From the NCBI GenBank assembly GCA_026392355.1, contig JAPLCF010000044.1:1-40122 (forward strand): a stretch of 40,122 bases of DNA, written 5' to 3'. Origin of the DNA: Actinomycetota bacterium. Lineage in GTDB: Bacteria; Actinomycetota; Thermoleophilia; Gaiellales; F1-60-MAGs149. Below the pieces are notes generated by a model. That model ran no database searches, was not told the origin of the DNA, and was given only the letters and a program-made list of their open reading frames with translations. Position numbers and translations under genes: made by a program. Shown piece by piece: positions 16,496 through 23,923 of this stretch (position 1 is its first letter; each line of letters starts with the position of its first letter).

Positions 16496-17523
16496 GTAAG
16501 CAGCGCATTCCGCTCACCTTGATCACCGGCTTCCTCGGCTCGGGCAAGACGACGCTGCTGGCCGAGCTGCTGCGCGACCCGCTGCTCGGCGATGCCGTCG
16601 TGCTCGTCAACGAGCTCGGCGAGGTGCCGCTCGACCATCATCTGCTGCGCGAGGTCGATGAGAAGACGGTGATTCTCGACTCGGGCTGCGTCTGCTGCAC
16701 GATCCGCACCGACCTCGTCGACGAGCTGCGCGACCTCGAGGTGCGCGTGCACCGCGGCGAGCTGCCCGCCTTCCGCCGCGTGATCGTCGAGACGACGGGC
16801 CTGGCCGATCCGGTCCCCGTACTCGCCACGCTGCTGTCCGACCCGCTGCTCGCGGCGCACTACATGGCCGATGGCGTCGTCACGTGCGTCGATGCCGTCA
16901 ACGCGCCCCTGCAGGCCGAGCGCCAGCCCGAGTGGACGAAGCAAGTTGTCGTCGCCGATCGCATTGTGCTGACCAAAACCGACCTCGGTGAGGCCGATGC
17001 ATCGCTCGCCGAGGCGCTGATTCGCGCGCGTAACCCTGTTGCCGAGCTGATTGTCGGGGTGGGCGGCGACGTGCCGGCCGCGCGCCTGATCGGGCTCGGC
17101 GTGCTGGCCGAGGATCGCCGCGCTGAGCAGGTGACCGCCTGGCTTGATGCCGTCAATCACGGCCATGGGCACACACACGACCATGATCACGACCACCACG
17201 CAGGCGTGCACGCGATCGCACTGCGCTTCGACGAGCCGCTTGACTGGACGATGTTCGCGCTCTGGCTCGCCATGCTGCTGCAGAGCCGCGGCGACGACGT
17301 GCTGCGCGTCAAAGGACTACTCGACACCGGGGCCGAGGGGCCGCTCGTGCTGCACGGCGTCCAGCACGTGATCCACCCGCCGACACACCTCGCAGCGTGG
17401 CCGGATGAGGATCACACGTCGCGGATCGTCCTGATCGTGCGGGGGATTAGCCGCGCCGAGGTCGAGACATCGCTGCGCGTATTCGATCGGCTGGCCAAGC
17501 CGACGAGTGAAATCCTTGCCTGA
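16492..17523 (+). CDS. CobW/COG0523 family GTPase metallochaperone
   Basis: 343 residues. Walker A GFLGSGKTT (13-21), the COG0523 metal motif GCVCC (C66, C68, C69), Switch/Walker B ETTGLADP, and the LTKTD base-specificity motif. A His/Asp-rich linker starts at about 223 (NHGHGHTHDHDHDHH), and a CobW_C domain follows. These GTPases deliver Zn, Co, Ni or Fe to client enzymes. The coupled CxxC protein may be a partner. Many products in this window are metalloenzymes (dihydropyrimidinase, creatininase, cyclases, M20 hydrolases, cupins), so a local client is possible but not shown. No Zur site was recognised upstream. Confidence 0.92.
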   Translation: MSKQRIPLTLITGFLGSGKTTLLAELLRDPLLGDAVVLVNELGEVPLDHHLLREVDEKTVILDSGCVCCTIRTDLVDELRDLEVRVHRGELPAFRRVIVETTGLADPVPVLATLLSDPLLAAHYMADGVVTCVDAVNAPLQAERQPEWTKQVVVADRIVLTKTDLGEADASLAEALIRARNPVAELIVGVGGDVPAARLIGLGVLAEDRRAEQVTAWLDAVNHGHGHTHDHDHDHHAGVHAIALRFDEPLDWTMFALWLAMLLQSRGDDVLRVKGLLDTGAEGPLVLHGVQHVIHPPTHLAAWPDEDHTSRIVLIVRGISRAEVETSLRVFDRLAKPTSEILA

Positions 17524-17545
17524 GCGGCGGTTACTCGCCTAGGAT
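17516..17545 (+). promoter_or_regulatory. Promoter TTGCCT-18-TAGGAT for NTF2-like gene
   Basis: TTGCCT at 17516-17521 (overlapping the cobW stop) and TAGGAT at 17540-17545, spacer 18 nt. The leader of about 42 nt ends with an AGAGGAGAA ribosome site before the ATG at 17595. Confidence 0.5.
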
Positions 17546-17594
17546 GCCGCCACGGGTCGTTTTGGCCCACGGGGATCTCACAGAGGAGAAACAC

Positions 17595-17981
17595 ATGGCA
17601 TGGGACTACGACGCGCTCCACAAGGCGCCGCACAGCTACTTCGACGCGGTTGATGCCAAGGACGTCGAGGCAATCGTCGCGCACTTCGCCGACGACGCCA
17701 CGCTGACGATTCAGACGGCAAACATCACACACACCGGCAAGGACGAGATCCGCCGCATGTTCACCGACTTCACCGGCAACTCGGTCTTCATCAAGCACGA
17801 GATGCGCAACGTCGTCGTCGAGGTGGGCAAGGGCAAGGTCGCCACGGAGCAGGGCTACATCGGCGAGCTGCTCGACGGCACCAAGAACGACATGCACAAC
17901 TGCAACTTCTTCGACTTCAACGAGGACGGGAAGTTCCAGCGCGTGATCATCTGGATGGCCGGCACCAGCCCGCTCGTCTAG
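17595..17981 (+). CDS. NTF2-like/SnoaL-like domain protein
   Basis: 128 residues with the cone-shaped alpha+beta pattern of the NTF2/SnoaL superfamily: YFDAVDAKDVEAIVAHFADDATL, a GKDEIRRMFTDF helix, then strands ending in FDFNEDGKFQRVIIWM. Members bind small hydrophobic molecules, often as isomerases, cyclases or dehydratases, or have no enzyme activity. Catalytic residues cannot be assigned. It has its own promoter and a strong ribosome site and is followed by a very long hairpin, so it appears monocistronic. Confidence 0.85.
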   Translation: MAWDYDALHKAPHSYFDAVDAKDVEAIVAHFADDATLTIQTANITHTGKDEIRRMFTDFTGNSVFIKHEMRNVVVEVGKGKVATEQGYIGELLDGTKNDMHNCNFFDFNEDGKFQRVIIWMAGTSPLV

Positions 17982-17990
17982 CGCACGATC

Positions 17991-18059
17991 CGGGGTGGCT
18001 CGAGTTGGAGGACCGCACATCCGCACGGGTGTGCTGCCCCTCCAACCCGAGCCACCCCG
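17991..18059 (+). repeat. Long intergenic hairpin (21-bp stem)
   Basis: Arms 17991-18011 and 18039-18059 pair over 21 bp with a single G-T wobble. The 27-nt loop contains a second stem (GCACA with TGTGC). It begins 10 nt after the NTF2-like stop and has no T run, so it is at best an atypical terminator. The outer arm contains GGTGGCTCG, also present in the hairpins at 37065-37106 and 37177-37238. Confidence 0.8.
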
Positions 18060-18104
18060 AGTAGCGTCTGGTACCCCCACCGGGCGCACCCTTGAGGAGG
18101 GGAC

Positions 18105-19076
18105 ATGACCAACTCGTTCATGGGACGCATCCCGGTGCCGATCCTGCTCGGCGTCACGATGTTCTTCTGGGGCGCCGCGTTCAACGCCACCGACGTCGCG
18201 TTCGATTACGCACCGGCTGGAGTCATCACGTTCATGCGCGCGGGCATTGCGACGGTCCTGCTGCTCGCCCTGATGCCCATTCTCGGCGGAAAGTTCCCCC
18301 GCTCACGCACGATCTGGCTGTTTGCGCTCGTCGTCGGCGCAGGGTCCACCACACTCTCGCTTGCCGGCCTGGGCCTGGGCACGCAGTACGCCGGACCGGC
18401 GATTGCCTCAGTGCTCCTCAACACGGCCCCCTTCTTCGCCGTGCTGTTCGCGCGCATCTCGCTCAACGAGCGCATCAAGCTGCTGCGCGGCATCGGCCTC
18501 GTCGTCGGCTTTGCCGGCGTCGTGATCATCGTGCTGTCCAACCCGACCGAAACGGGCTCGGGCGGCCAGTTCATCTTCGGCGTCGTTGCCGTGATGATCG
18601 GCGCAGTTGGCTACGCGATCGCGAGTGTCGTGGTGCGCTACATGAACGTCAAGGAGATCGTGGCCGATCTCTGGGGCTTCACCTTCGCGCAATTCCTGTG
18701 CGGCACGATCCTACTGATTCCCTTTGCGCTCCTGTCCGGCGATCCGGGCTCGACGCAGTGGGACTCTCCGGGCTTCTGGTTGACGATGGGGTTCCTCGGA
18801 ATCGGACCACAGCTCGTCGCGTACGCCTGTTTCTTCGTCGCGCTCGCCCGCTGGCCTTCGGGCCGCGTGATGGCGTGGAGTTTCTTGCCGCCCGTCGTCG
18901 CCGGTGTCATCGAGATCATGCGCGGCAACATTCCTGGCGCCGTCACGTTGCTTGGCATGGCCGTTGCGATCGTCGGTGTTGCCATCGTCAACCACCCCAA
19001 GGCGGAGAGCACCGACGACCATCCCGTGGCGACCATCGACCCGGACGCGGAGTACGCCGTGGAGCACCCCGAGTGA
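18105..19076 (+). CDS. EamA/DMT family transporter, copy 1 of a tandem pair
   Basis: 323 residues with about ten hydrophobic segments in two EamA repeats. Conserved-looking elements are FFWGAAFNATDVAFDYAPAG near the N-terminus and LNTAPFFAVLFARISLNERIKLLRGIG at the end of repeat 1. Repeat 2 ends with SGRVMAWSFLPPVVAGVIEI. The acidic C-terminal tail is cytoplasmic. Drug/metabolite transporters of this type move small metabolites, usually outwards but sometimes inwards. The GAGGAGGGG ribosome site fixes the ATG. It opens the ten-gene ureide operon, so its cargo probably belongs to that pathway. The gene 60 nt downstream is a clear paralogue. Confidence 0.92.
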   Translation: MTNSFMGRIPVPILLGVTMFFWGAAFNATDVAFDYAPAGVITFMRAGIATVLLLALMPILGGKFPRSRTIWLFALVVGAGSTTLSLAGLGLGTQYAGPAIASVLLNTAPFFAVLFARISLNERIKLLRGIGLVVGFAGVVIIVLSNPTETGSGGQFIFGVVAVMIGAVGYAIASVVVRYMNVKEIVADLWGFTFAQFLCGTILLIPFALLSGDPGSTQWDSPGFWLTMGFLGIGPQLVAYACFFVALARWPSGRVMAWSFLPPVVAGVIEIMRGNIPGAVTLLGMAVAIVGVAIVNHPKAESTDDHPVATIDPDAEYAVEHPE

Positions 19077-19136
19077 GCATGGAGCACAGCGCGTGACGCG
19101 GCCCCGCACCGTGACGCCACCGAGCGGGCACCAGAC

Positions 19137-20087
19137 ATGAACGACGCCTCCCTGCTCTCGCGCGTGCCCGTACCGGCGCTGCTGCTGGTCACCGTGTTCT
19201 TCTGGGGTGCGGCCTTCAACGTCACCGACGTGGCGCTCGACTACACCTCCGTTGGCATAACTGCGATTTCGCGGCCGCTGATTGCCGCGCTGATCTTGCT
19301 GCCGCTGCTGCCCTTGATTGGCGGCCGACTCCCCCGCTCTCTTCGGGTCTGGGTCTACGCCGGTATCGTCGGGCTCGGCGCCACCACGCTCGCCCTGACC
19401 GGCCTCGGCATCGGTGCCGAGACCGCTGGGCCCGCGGTCACTGCGGTGCTGATCAATTCCGCACCGTTTTTTGCCGTACTGATGGCGCGCGTGGCGTTGC
19501 AGGAGAAGGTCAAGTTCCTGCGCGGTCTCGGGCTCGCCGTCGGCTTCGTCGGTGTCGTCGTGATCGTTCTGTCGGACCCAGGCAGCGTCGGCTCGGGCGC
19601 AGAGTTCGCCTTTGGCATTGCCGCCGTCCTCGTCGGCGCGATTGGCCACGCGACCGCCAGCGTGCTCGTCCGCTGGATGACCGTGCACGAGGTCGAAACC
19701 GAGCTTTGGGGCTTCACCACCGCGCAGTTCATCTGCGGTGCAGTGCTCACGATTCCCGCCGTCTTCCTGGTCGGCGATCCCGGCGCGACCGACTGGTCTG
19801 CGCCGACGCTGTGGGCCTGCCTAGCCTTCCTCGGCATCGGCTCACAGCTGATCGCGTTCGCGTTCTTCTTCATTGCGTTGTCGCGCTGGACCTCGGGTCG
19901 CGTGATGGCCTGGAGCTTTCTCCCGCCTGTCGTCGCTGCCATCATTGAGATCGCCCGCGGCAACGTCCCCGGTACTCTGACGCTGATCGGCATGGCGATT
20001 GCCATCATCGGCGTCGCGATCGTCAACCACCCCCGCGCGGAGGACACCCCCGTCCCGACCGGCGATATCGAGGAGCACATCACGTGA
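19137..20087 (+). CDS. EamA/DMT family transporter, copy 2 of a tandem pair
   Basis: 316 residues, ten predicted membrane segments, colinear with the preceding transporter: VPVPALLLVTVFFWGAAFNV, INSAPFFAVLMARVALQEK, FLRGLGLAVGFVGVVVIVLS, WGFTTAQFICGAVLTIP and SGRVMAWSFLPPVVAAIIEI all match it. Tandem duplication followed by divergence is evident. The pair might form a heterodimer or handle two related compounds (for example substrate and product, or two enantiomers); neither is shown. Its stop overlaps the GTG of the amidase (GTGA), linking transport with hydrolysis. Confidence 0.92.
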   Translation: MNDASLLSRVPVPALLLVTVFFWGAAFNVTDVALDYTSVGITAISRPLIAALILLPLLPLIGGRLPRSLRVWVYAGIVGLGATTLALTGLGIGAETAGPAVTAVLINSAPFFAVLMARVALQEKVKFLRGLGLAVGFVGVVVIVLSDPGSVGSGAEFAFGIAAVLVGAIGHATASVLVRWMTVHEVETELWGFTTAQFICGAVLTIPAVFLVGDPGATDWSAPTLWACLAFLGIGSQLIAFAFFFIALSRWTSGRVMAWSFLPPVVAAIIEIARGNVPGTLTLIGMAIAIIGVAIVNHPRAEDTPVPTGDIEEHIT

Positions 20088-21328
20088 GCGACCTGCCCGA
20101 CGCCCCCCTGCACGACTGGAGCTGCTTCGAGATCGCAGCCGCGGTCCGAGACGGCGACGTCTCGGCCGAGGAGGTTACGCAGCATCATCTCGACCGCATC
20201 GAGGAGCGCTCGGACCTGAACGTTTTCATTACCGTCACGGCAGAGCAGGCCCTCGCCGACGCGCGTAACCTGCCCGAGCACCGCCGTACGGGTGCACTGG
20301 CTGGCGTGCCGTTTGCCCCGAAGGACCTCTTCGACACGGCGGGCATCCGCACCACCGCCGGCTCGGCCCACCTCCGTGACAACGTGCCCACCTCGACGGC
20401 GCCGATCGTGCAGCGCCTCGTCGATGCCGGCGCGATCATCGTCGGCAAGACGAACCTGAGCGAATTTGCCTGGGGCGTCACGACGCAGAACGTCCACCAC
20501 GGCTTCGCGCAGAACCCGCGCCATCCCGGCAAGATCGCCGGCGGTTCCTCCGGTGGCTCGGCTGCCGGCCTGGCCGGTGGCCTCTTCGCGATCACGCTCG
20601 GTACCGACACGGGCGGTTCGATCCGCATCCCGTCGGCGGCCTGCGGCACATCGGGGTACAAGGGCTCGTGGGGCCTGATCTCGTCTGAAGGGTGCTTCCC
20701 CCTGATCCCGGCGATGGATCACCCCGGGCCGATGGCACGCACGATGGAGGAGTGCGCGCTTGCGCTTGAGGTGCTGGGCGTCATGGAGCGCCCCACCCCG
20801 ACCCTCGCCGGCCTGCGCGTGGGCGTCCTGCATCCGACGCCCGCCGCCGACAAGATGGCTGCCCTCGGCGCGCATGTCGAAGAGGCGGTGCTGCCCGACT
20901 ACAGTGCGCTGTTCCCGCTGTTCGCTGCCGAGGCCGGCGACACGCATCGCGCGCTCATCGAGGAGCGCTGGGACGAATACTCGCCCGACCTCCAGGCCAA
21001 GTTCGCGCTTAGCCTCAGCATCACCGCAATGGACTACCTCCAGGCGCAACGCGACCTCGAGGAGTACGAGCGCGTCTGCGAGCTTGAGCTATCCCACGAC
21101 ATCCTGATCAACCCGACGATCCCGTGCGACCTGCCAAACGTCGCGGACCCGGAGACGTTCGAGCTGCGCTTGAAGATGACGCCCTACACACGCGCCTTCA
21201 ACCATCTCGGCTGGCCGTCCTGCACGACGCGCGACGGGCTGATGATCTCGGGACGCGATGACACGACCGTCCTCGCCGCCGCCCTGGCGTGGGAAGAGAC
21301 CATGGAGGGCCGGGCCGTCACGGCCTGA
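20084..21328 (+). CDS. Amidase signature family amidase
   Basis: 414 residues with the Ser-cisSer-Lys triad: K80 in FAPKDLFD, S155 in the GGSSGGSAAG signature, and S179 in GTDTGGSIRIPSA. The length is slightly below the usual 450-480, and the C-terminal substrate-binding part is short. Amidase-signature enzymes cleave amides, allophanate, carbamates or glutamyl-tRNA intermediates; the absence of gatB/gatC excludes a GatA role here. GTG start overlaps the transporter stop by 4 nt. In this operon it may release ammonia from a carbamoyl or carboxamide intermediate after ring opening. Confidence 0.93.
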   Translation: MSDLPDAPLHDWSCFEIAAAVRDGDVSAEEVTQHHLDRIEERSDLNVFITVTAEQALADARNLPEHRRTGALAGVPFAPKDLFDTAGIRTTAGSAHLRDNVPTSTAPIVQRLVDAGAIIVGKTNLSEFAWGVTTQNVHHGFAQNPRHPGKIAGGSSGGSAAGLAGGLFAITLGTDTGGSIRIPSAACGTSGYKGSWGLISSEGCFPLIPAMDHPGPMARTMEECALALEVLGVMERPTPTLAGLRVGVLHPTPAADKMAALGAHVEEAVLPDYSALFPLFAAEAGDTHRALIEERWDEYSPDLQAKFALSLSITAMDYLQAQRDLEEYERVCELELSHDILINPTIPCDLPNVADPETFELRLKMTPYTRAFNHLGWPSCTTRDGLMISGRDDTTVLAAALAWEETMEGRAVTA

Positions 21329-21344
21329 CCAGAAGGAGACCGCA

Positions 21345-22040
21345 GTGGGAACCCTCATCGACCTATCCGTCGGCATCGAGAACGGCATGCCTGCGCATGC
21401 CCTGTTCCCCTCGCCAATCATCCTGCCGTACGTCAACCACGAGCAGGCGAAGGCTGCCGGACTCGGCGAGGAGGGCGATCCCTTCACGTACGCCGTCAAC
21501 TACATCTCGATGCTGGAACACGTCGGCACCCACGTCGACGCGCCGATCCACTTCGGGCCGAACGGCGAGACGATCGACAACTGCCCGCTTGAGTGGTTCC
21601 GCGGCACCGCCGTCTGCCTCGACCTGACGCACATCCCCGACCTCGGGGATATCGACGTCGGTGATCTCGAGGCTGCCGCCGAGAAGGCTGGCGTCGAGAT
21701 CAACGGCCAGATCGTGCTGATGAACACCGGGCTGCACAATCGTCACTGGCCCGAGAAGTCGGCGTGCACGTCGAACCCCGGGCTGACGGCGGCTGCGACG
21801 CATTGGCTGGCCGATCATGGCTCACTGGTACACGGCGTCGAAGGTCCGTCGACCGACAAGGCCGGCACCAAGGGCTTCCCGTCGCATCGCGTCTGCCGCG
21901 ATCGCGGGATGGTGCACTACGAGTGGCTGTGCAACCTGGAGCAGCTTGTCGGTAAGGGCGAGTTCCAGTTCTACGGGTTCCCGCTGAAGTGGGTTGGCGG
22001 CACGGGTTCGCCGTGCCGCGCGATTGCGGAGGTGGCGTGA
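21345..22040 (+). CDS. Cyclase family metallohydrolase (PF04199; isatin-hydrolase/kynurenine-formamidase-like)
   Basis: 231 residues with the complete signature HVGTHVDAPIHF (H59, H63, D65, H69) that binds the catalytic Mn/Zn pair. Further family elements are VLMNTGLHNRHW, VHGVEGPSTDKAG and the C-terminal FPLKWVGGTGSPCRAIA. Relatives hydrolyse N-formylkynurenine, isatin or other cyclic amides. The GTG at 21345 is chosen because AGGAG at 21334-21338 lies 6 nt before it; upstream codons belong to the amidase end. The C-terminus is strikingly like that of the cyclase at 5803-6492 (FGFPLRLVPATGSPIRAVG), so the two are paralogues. Confidence 0.92.
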   Translation: MGTLIDLSVGIENGMPAHALFPSPIILPYVNHEQAKAAGLGEEGDPFTYAVNYISMLEHVGTHVDAPIHFGPNGETIDNCPLEWFRGTAVCLDLTHIPDLGDIDVGDLEAAAEKAGVEINGQIVLMNTGLHNRHWPEKSACTSNPGLTAAATHWLADHGSLVHGVEGPSTDKAGTKGFPSHRVCRDRGMVHYEWLCNLEQLVGKGEFQFYGFPLKWVGGTGSPCRAIAEVA

Positions 22041-22849
22041 TGACTGAGCATTTCATGGAGCGCATGACATGGAAGGAGGTCGAGGCGCGGCTTGCGGTCG
22101 GCGTCGACGCCGTGATCCTCCCGATCGGCACGACCGAGCAGCACGGCCCGCACATGCCGCTCGACACGGACTGCGTCATCGCCCGCAGTTTGGCGGAGCG
22201 CGTAGCCGCGCAGGCCGAGGCCGATGGGCTGAGCGTGCTGGTTGCCCCCACGTTGAACGTGACGCTGTCCTGGTACCACATGCAGTTCCCGGGCTCGATG
22301 CGCCTCTCCACGCCGACCTTCCTTGAGGTCTTCAAGGAGGTCGTGGAGTCGCTGCACCACCACGGCATCCGCAACGTGATTGCCCTCAACGGCCACGGCG
22401 GCAACGTCGCGGCGCTGACGGTCGCGGTCAACTACTACCTCGAGCAGACGGGCCGTCGCGTGTTCCTCGCGCAGTGGTGGGAACTCGCTGGCGACGTCGT
22501 CTCCACGGTCGAGGGCCCCGGTATTCATGCCGAGGAGGCCGAAACGTCGATCGCGCTCGCCGTCGGCCAGCGTGTGCTGATGGACGAGGCGACGATCGAG
22601 GCGTGGGATCGCGGCGACGCGGTCAAGGAGGCCGGCCATACCTGGTCGTCACTCGGCAAATACAGCCTCGTCGCCAAAGGGCCGGGCGTCACTGTCCCCA
22701 TGGACATGCTGCGCGACATCACCGAATCCGGTGTGGTCGGCGACGCGCGTCGCGCCACGCCCGAGCTGGGCCAGAGGATCATCGATGCGTTCGTGCCGCG
22801 CCTTGTCACGGTTGTCCGCGACATGTCCGAGACCGCACCGGAGGCGTAG
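22040..22849 (+). CDS. Creatininase family protein
   Basis: 269 residues. Metal ligands of the family are visible: E33 and H35 in GTTEQHGPHMPLDTD, D44, and the ALNGHGGNVAAL motif with a further His, then a Glu in GIHAEEAETS. The family includes creatininase, the riboflavin/F420 formamide hydrolase ArfB and the mycofactocin peptidase MftE, so creatinine is only one possible substrate. No mycofactocin or F420 biosynthesis genes are in the window. GGAGG at 22028-22032 is 7 nt before the ATG, and the A of the ATG is the last base of the upstream TGA. The next start (GTG) also overlaps its stop by one base. Confidence 0.92.
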   Translation: MTEHFMERMTWKEVEARLAVGVDAVILPIGTTEQHGPHMPLDTDCVIARSLAERVAAQAEADGLSVLVAPTLNVTLSWYHMQFPGSMRLSTPTFLEVFKEVVESLHHHGIRNVIALNGHGGNVAALTVAVNYYLEQTGRRVFLAQWWELAGDVVSTVEGPGIHAEEAETSIALAVGQRVLMDEATIEAWDRGDAVKEAGHTWSSLGKYSLVAKGPGVTVPMDMLRDITESGVVGDARRATPELGQRIIDAFVPRLVTVVRDMSETAPEA

Positions 22850-23163
22850 TGGAGCCGGCCGCCACCGCACTCGGTGACCCGATCGAGGTCGCCGGCGTTC
22901 GCAAGGAGATCACGCGACTCGATGACGTGACCGTGACGCGCGCCGTGTACCCCGCCGGCTGGCGGCACGCCGACCACGATCCTGAGCCCTGCCTGCTCTC
23001 GCACGTCGGCTACTGCGCCTCCGGCCGCCTGCGCGTGTGGTGGCCCGACGGCACCGAGGTGCTCGTGGAGGGCGGCCAGGCGTTTGCCCTGCCTCCCGGC
23101 CACGATGCCGAGTGCCTCGAGGAATGCACCTTGATCCAATTCGACCGTAACGAAGGACCCTGA
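22849..23163 (+). CDS. Small cupin-domain protein
   Basis: 104 residues, one cupin barrel: WRHADHDPEPCLLSHVGYCASGRLRVWW and GGQAFALPPGHDAEC resemble cupin motifs 1 and 2, with His residues (HADHD, GHD) able to bind a metal. The GTG start at 22849 shares its G with the creatininase TAG; the longer open frame upstream is a shadow of creatininase. Position between creatininase and racemase suggests a ureidoglycolate-lyase-like or ligand-sensing cupin, but no function can be assigned. Confidence 0.75.
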   Translation: MEPAATALGDPIEVAGVRKEITRLDDVTVTRAVYPAGWRHADHDPEPCLLSHVGYCASGRLRVWWPDGTEVLVEGGQAFALPPGHDAECLEECTLIQFDRNEGP

Positions 23164-23164
23164 C

Positions 23165-23923
23165 ATGCGCATCCTTGTCATCAATCCCAACACCACCCAG
23201 GCGATGACCGATGAGATCGGCCACGCCGCGCGCTCCGTCGCCGCACCGACGACGGAGATCGACTGCACCAGCCCTGCCGGTGGTCCGCGCTCGATTGAGG
23301 GCTTTGCCGACGAGACAATTGCCGCGTACCACACGCTCGAGACCGTGGCACGCACCCAGGGCGAGTACGACGGCTACGTGATCGCGTGCTTCGGCGACCC
23401 CGGGCTGTACGCCTGCCGCGAGGTCAGCGACGTCCCCGTCGTGGGCATCGCCGAGGCCGCGATGCACACCGCGTGCCTGATCGCGCACCGCTGGTCGATC
23501 GTCACCGTGATCCCGCGCGTCGAGCCGTTCATCGCCGAGGCCGTCCATCGCGCCGGCCTGTCGGAGAAGTGTGCGTCGATCCGCTGCACGCCGCTCAGCG
23601 TCCTCGAGATCGAGCAAGACATCGAGCGCACCAAGCGCCTGATCGTCGAGTACGCCCGCAAGGCGATCGACGAGGACGGCGCCGAGGCGATCCTGCTCGG
23701 CTGCGCGGGCCTCGGCCCGATCGACGACACGATGCAGGCAGAGCTCGGCGTGCCCGTGCTCGACGGCGTCCGCTGCGCGGTGACGATGCTCGAGGGCCTG
23801 CATACGTACGGCCGCACGACATCGAAGACGAAGGCGTTCCTATCGCCCGAGCCGAAGGAACTCGTCAACTGCCCCGGCACGCTGATTGCTGCCTACTCCC
23901 GCCAGCAGGAGACCAGCGCATGA
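23165..23923 (+). CDS. Aspartate/glutamate/hydantoin racemase family protein
   Basis: 252 residues, PF01177 fold. The two catalytic cysteines are C75 in VIACFGDPG and C180 in LLGCAGLG, the spacing seen in hydantoin racemases. N-terminal ILVINPNTTQAMT is the usual substrate-loop strand. Hydantoin racemases interconvert 5-substituted hydantoin enantiomers so that a stereoselective hydantoinase can use both. Direct coupling to hyuA (ATGA overlap) strongly supports a hydantoin or related 5-substituted cyclic ureide or imide as operon substrate. The C-terminal tail after about residue 225 is extra compared with short family members. Confidence 0.92.
   Translation: MRILVINPNTTQAMTDEIGHAARSVAAPTTEIDCTSPAGGPRSIEGFADETIAAYHTLETVARTQGEYDGYVIACFGDPGLYACREVSDVPVVGIAEAAMHTACLIAHRWSIVTVIPRVEPFIAEAVHRAGLSEKCASIRCTPLSVLEIEQDIERTKRLIVEYARKAIDEDGAEAILLGCAGLGPIDDTMQAELGVPVLDGVRCAVTMLEGLHTYGRTTSKTKAFLSPEPKELVNCPGTLIAAYSRQQETSA

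Noticed and set aside
19077..19136. Five-codon ORF (ATG GAG CAC AGC GCG TGA) resembling the end of the preceding transporter gene
   Set aside because: It looks like a short slippage duplication of the VEHPE-stop end; far too small for a gene and without further structure.
22040..22849. Creatininase homologue as mycofactocin MftE or F420 ArfB
   Set aside because: No MftA/B/C, radical SAM or riboflavin/F420 biosynthesis genes are in the window; the hydrolase operon context fits better.
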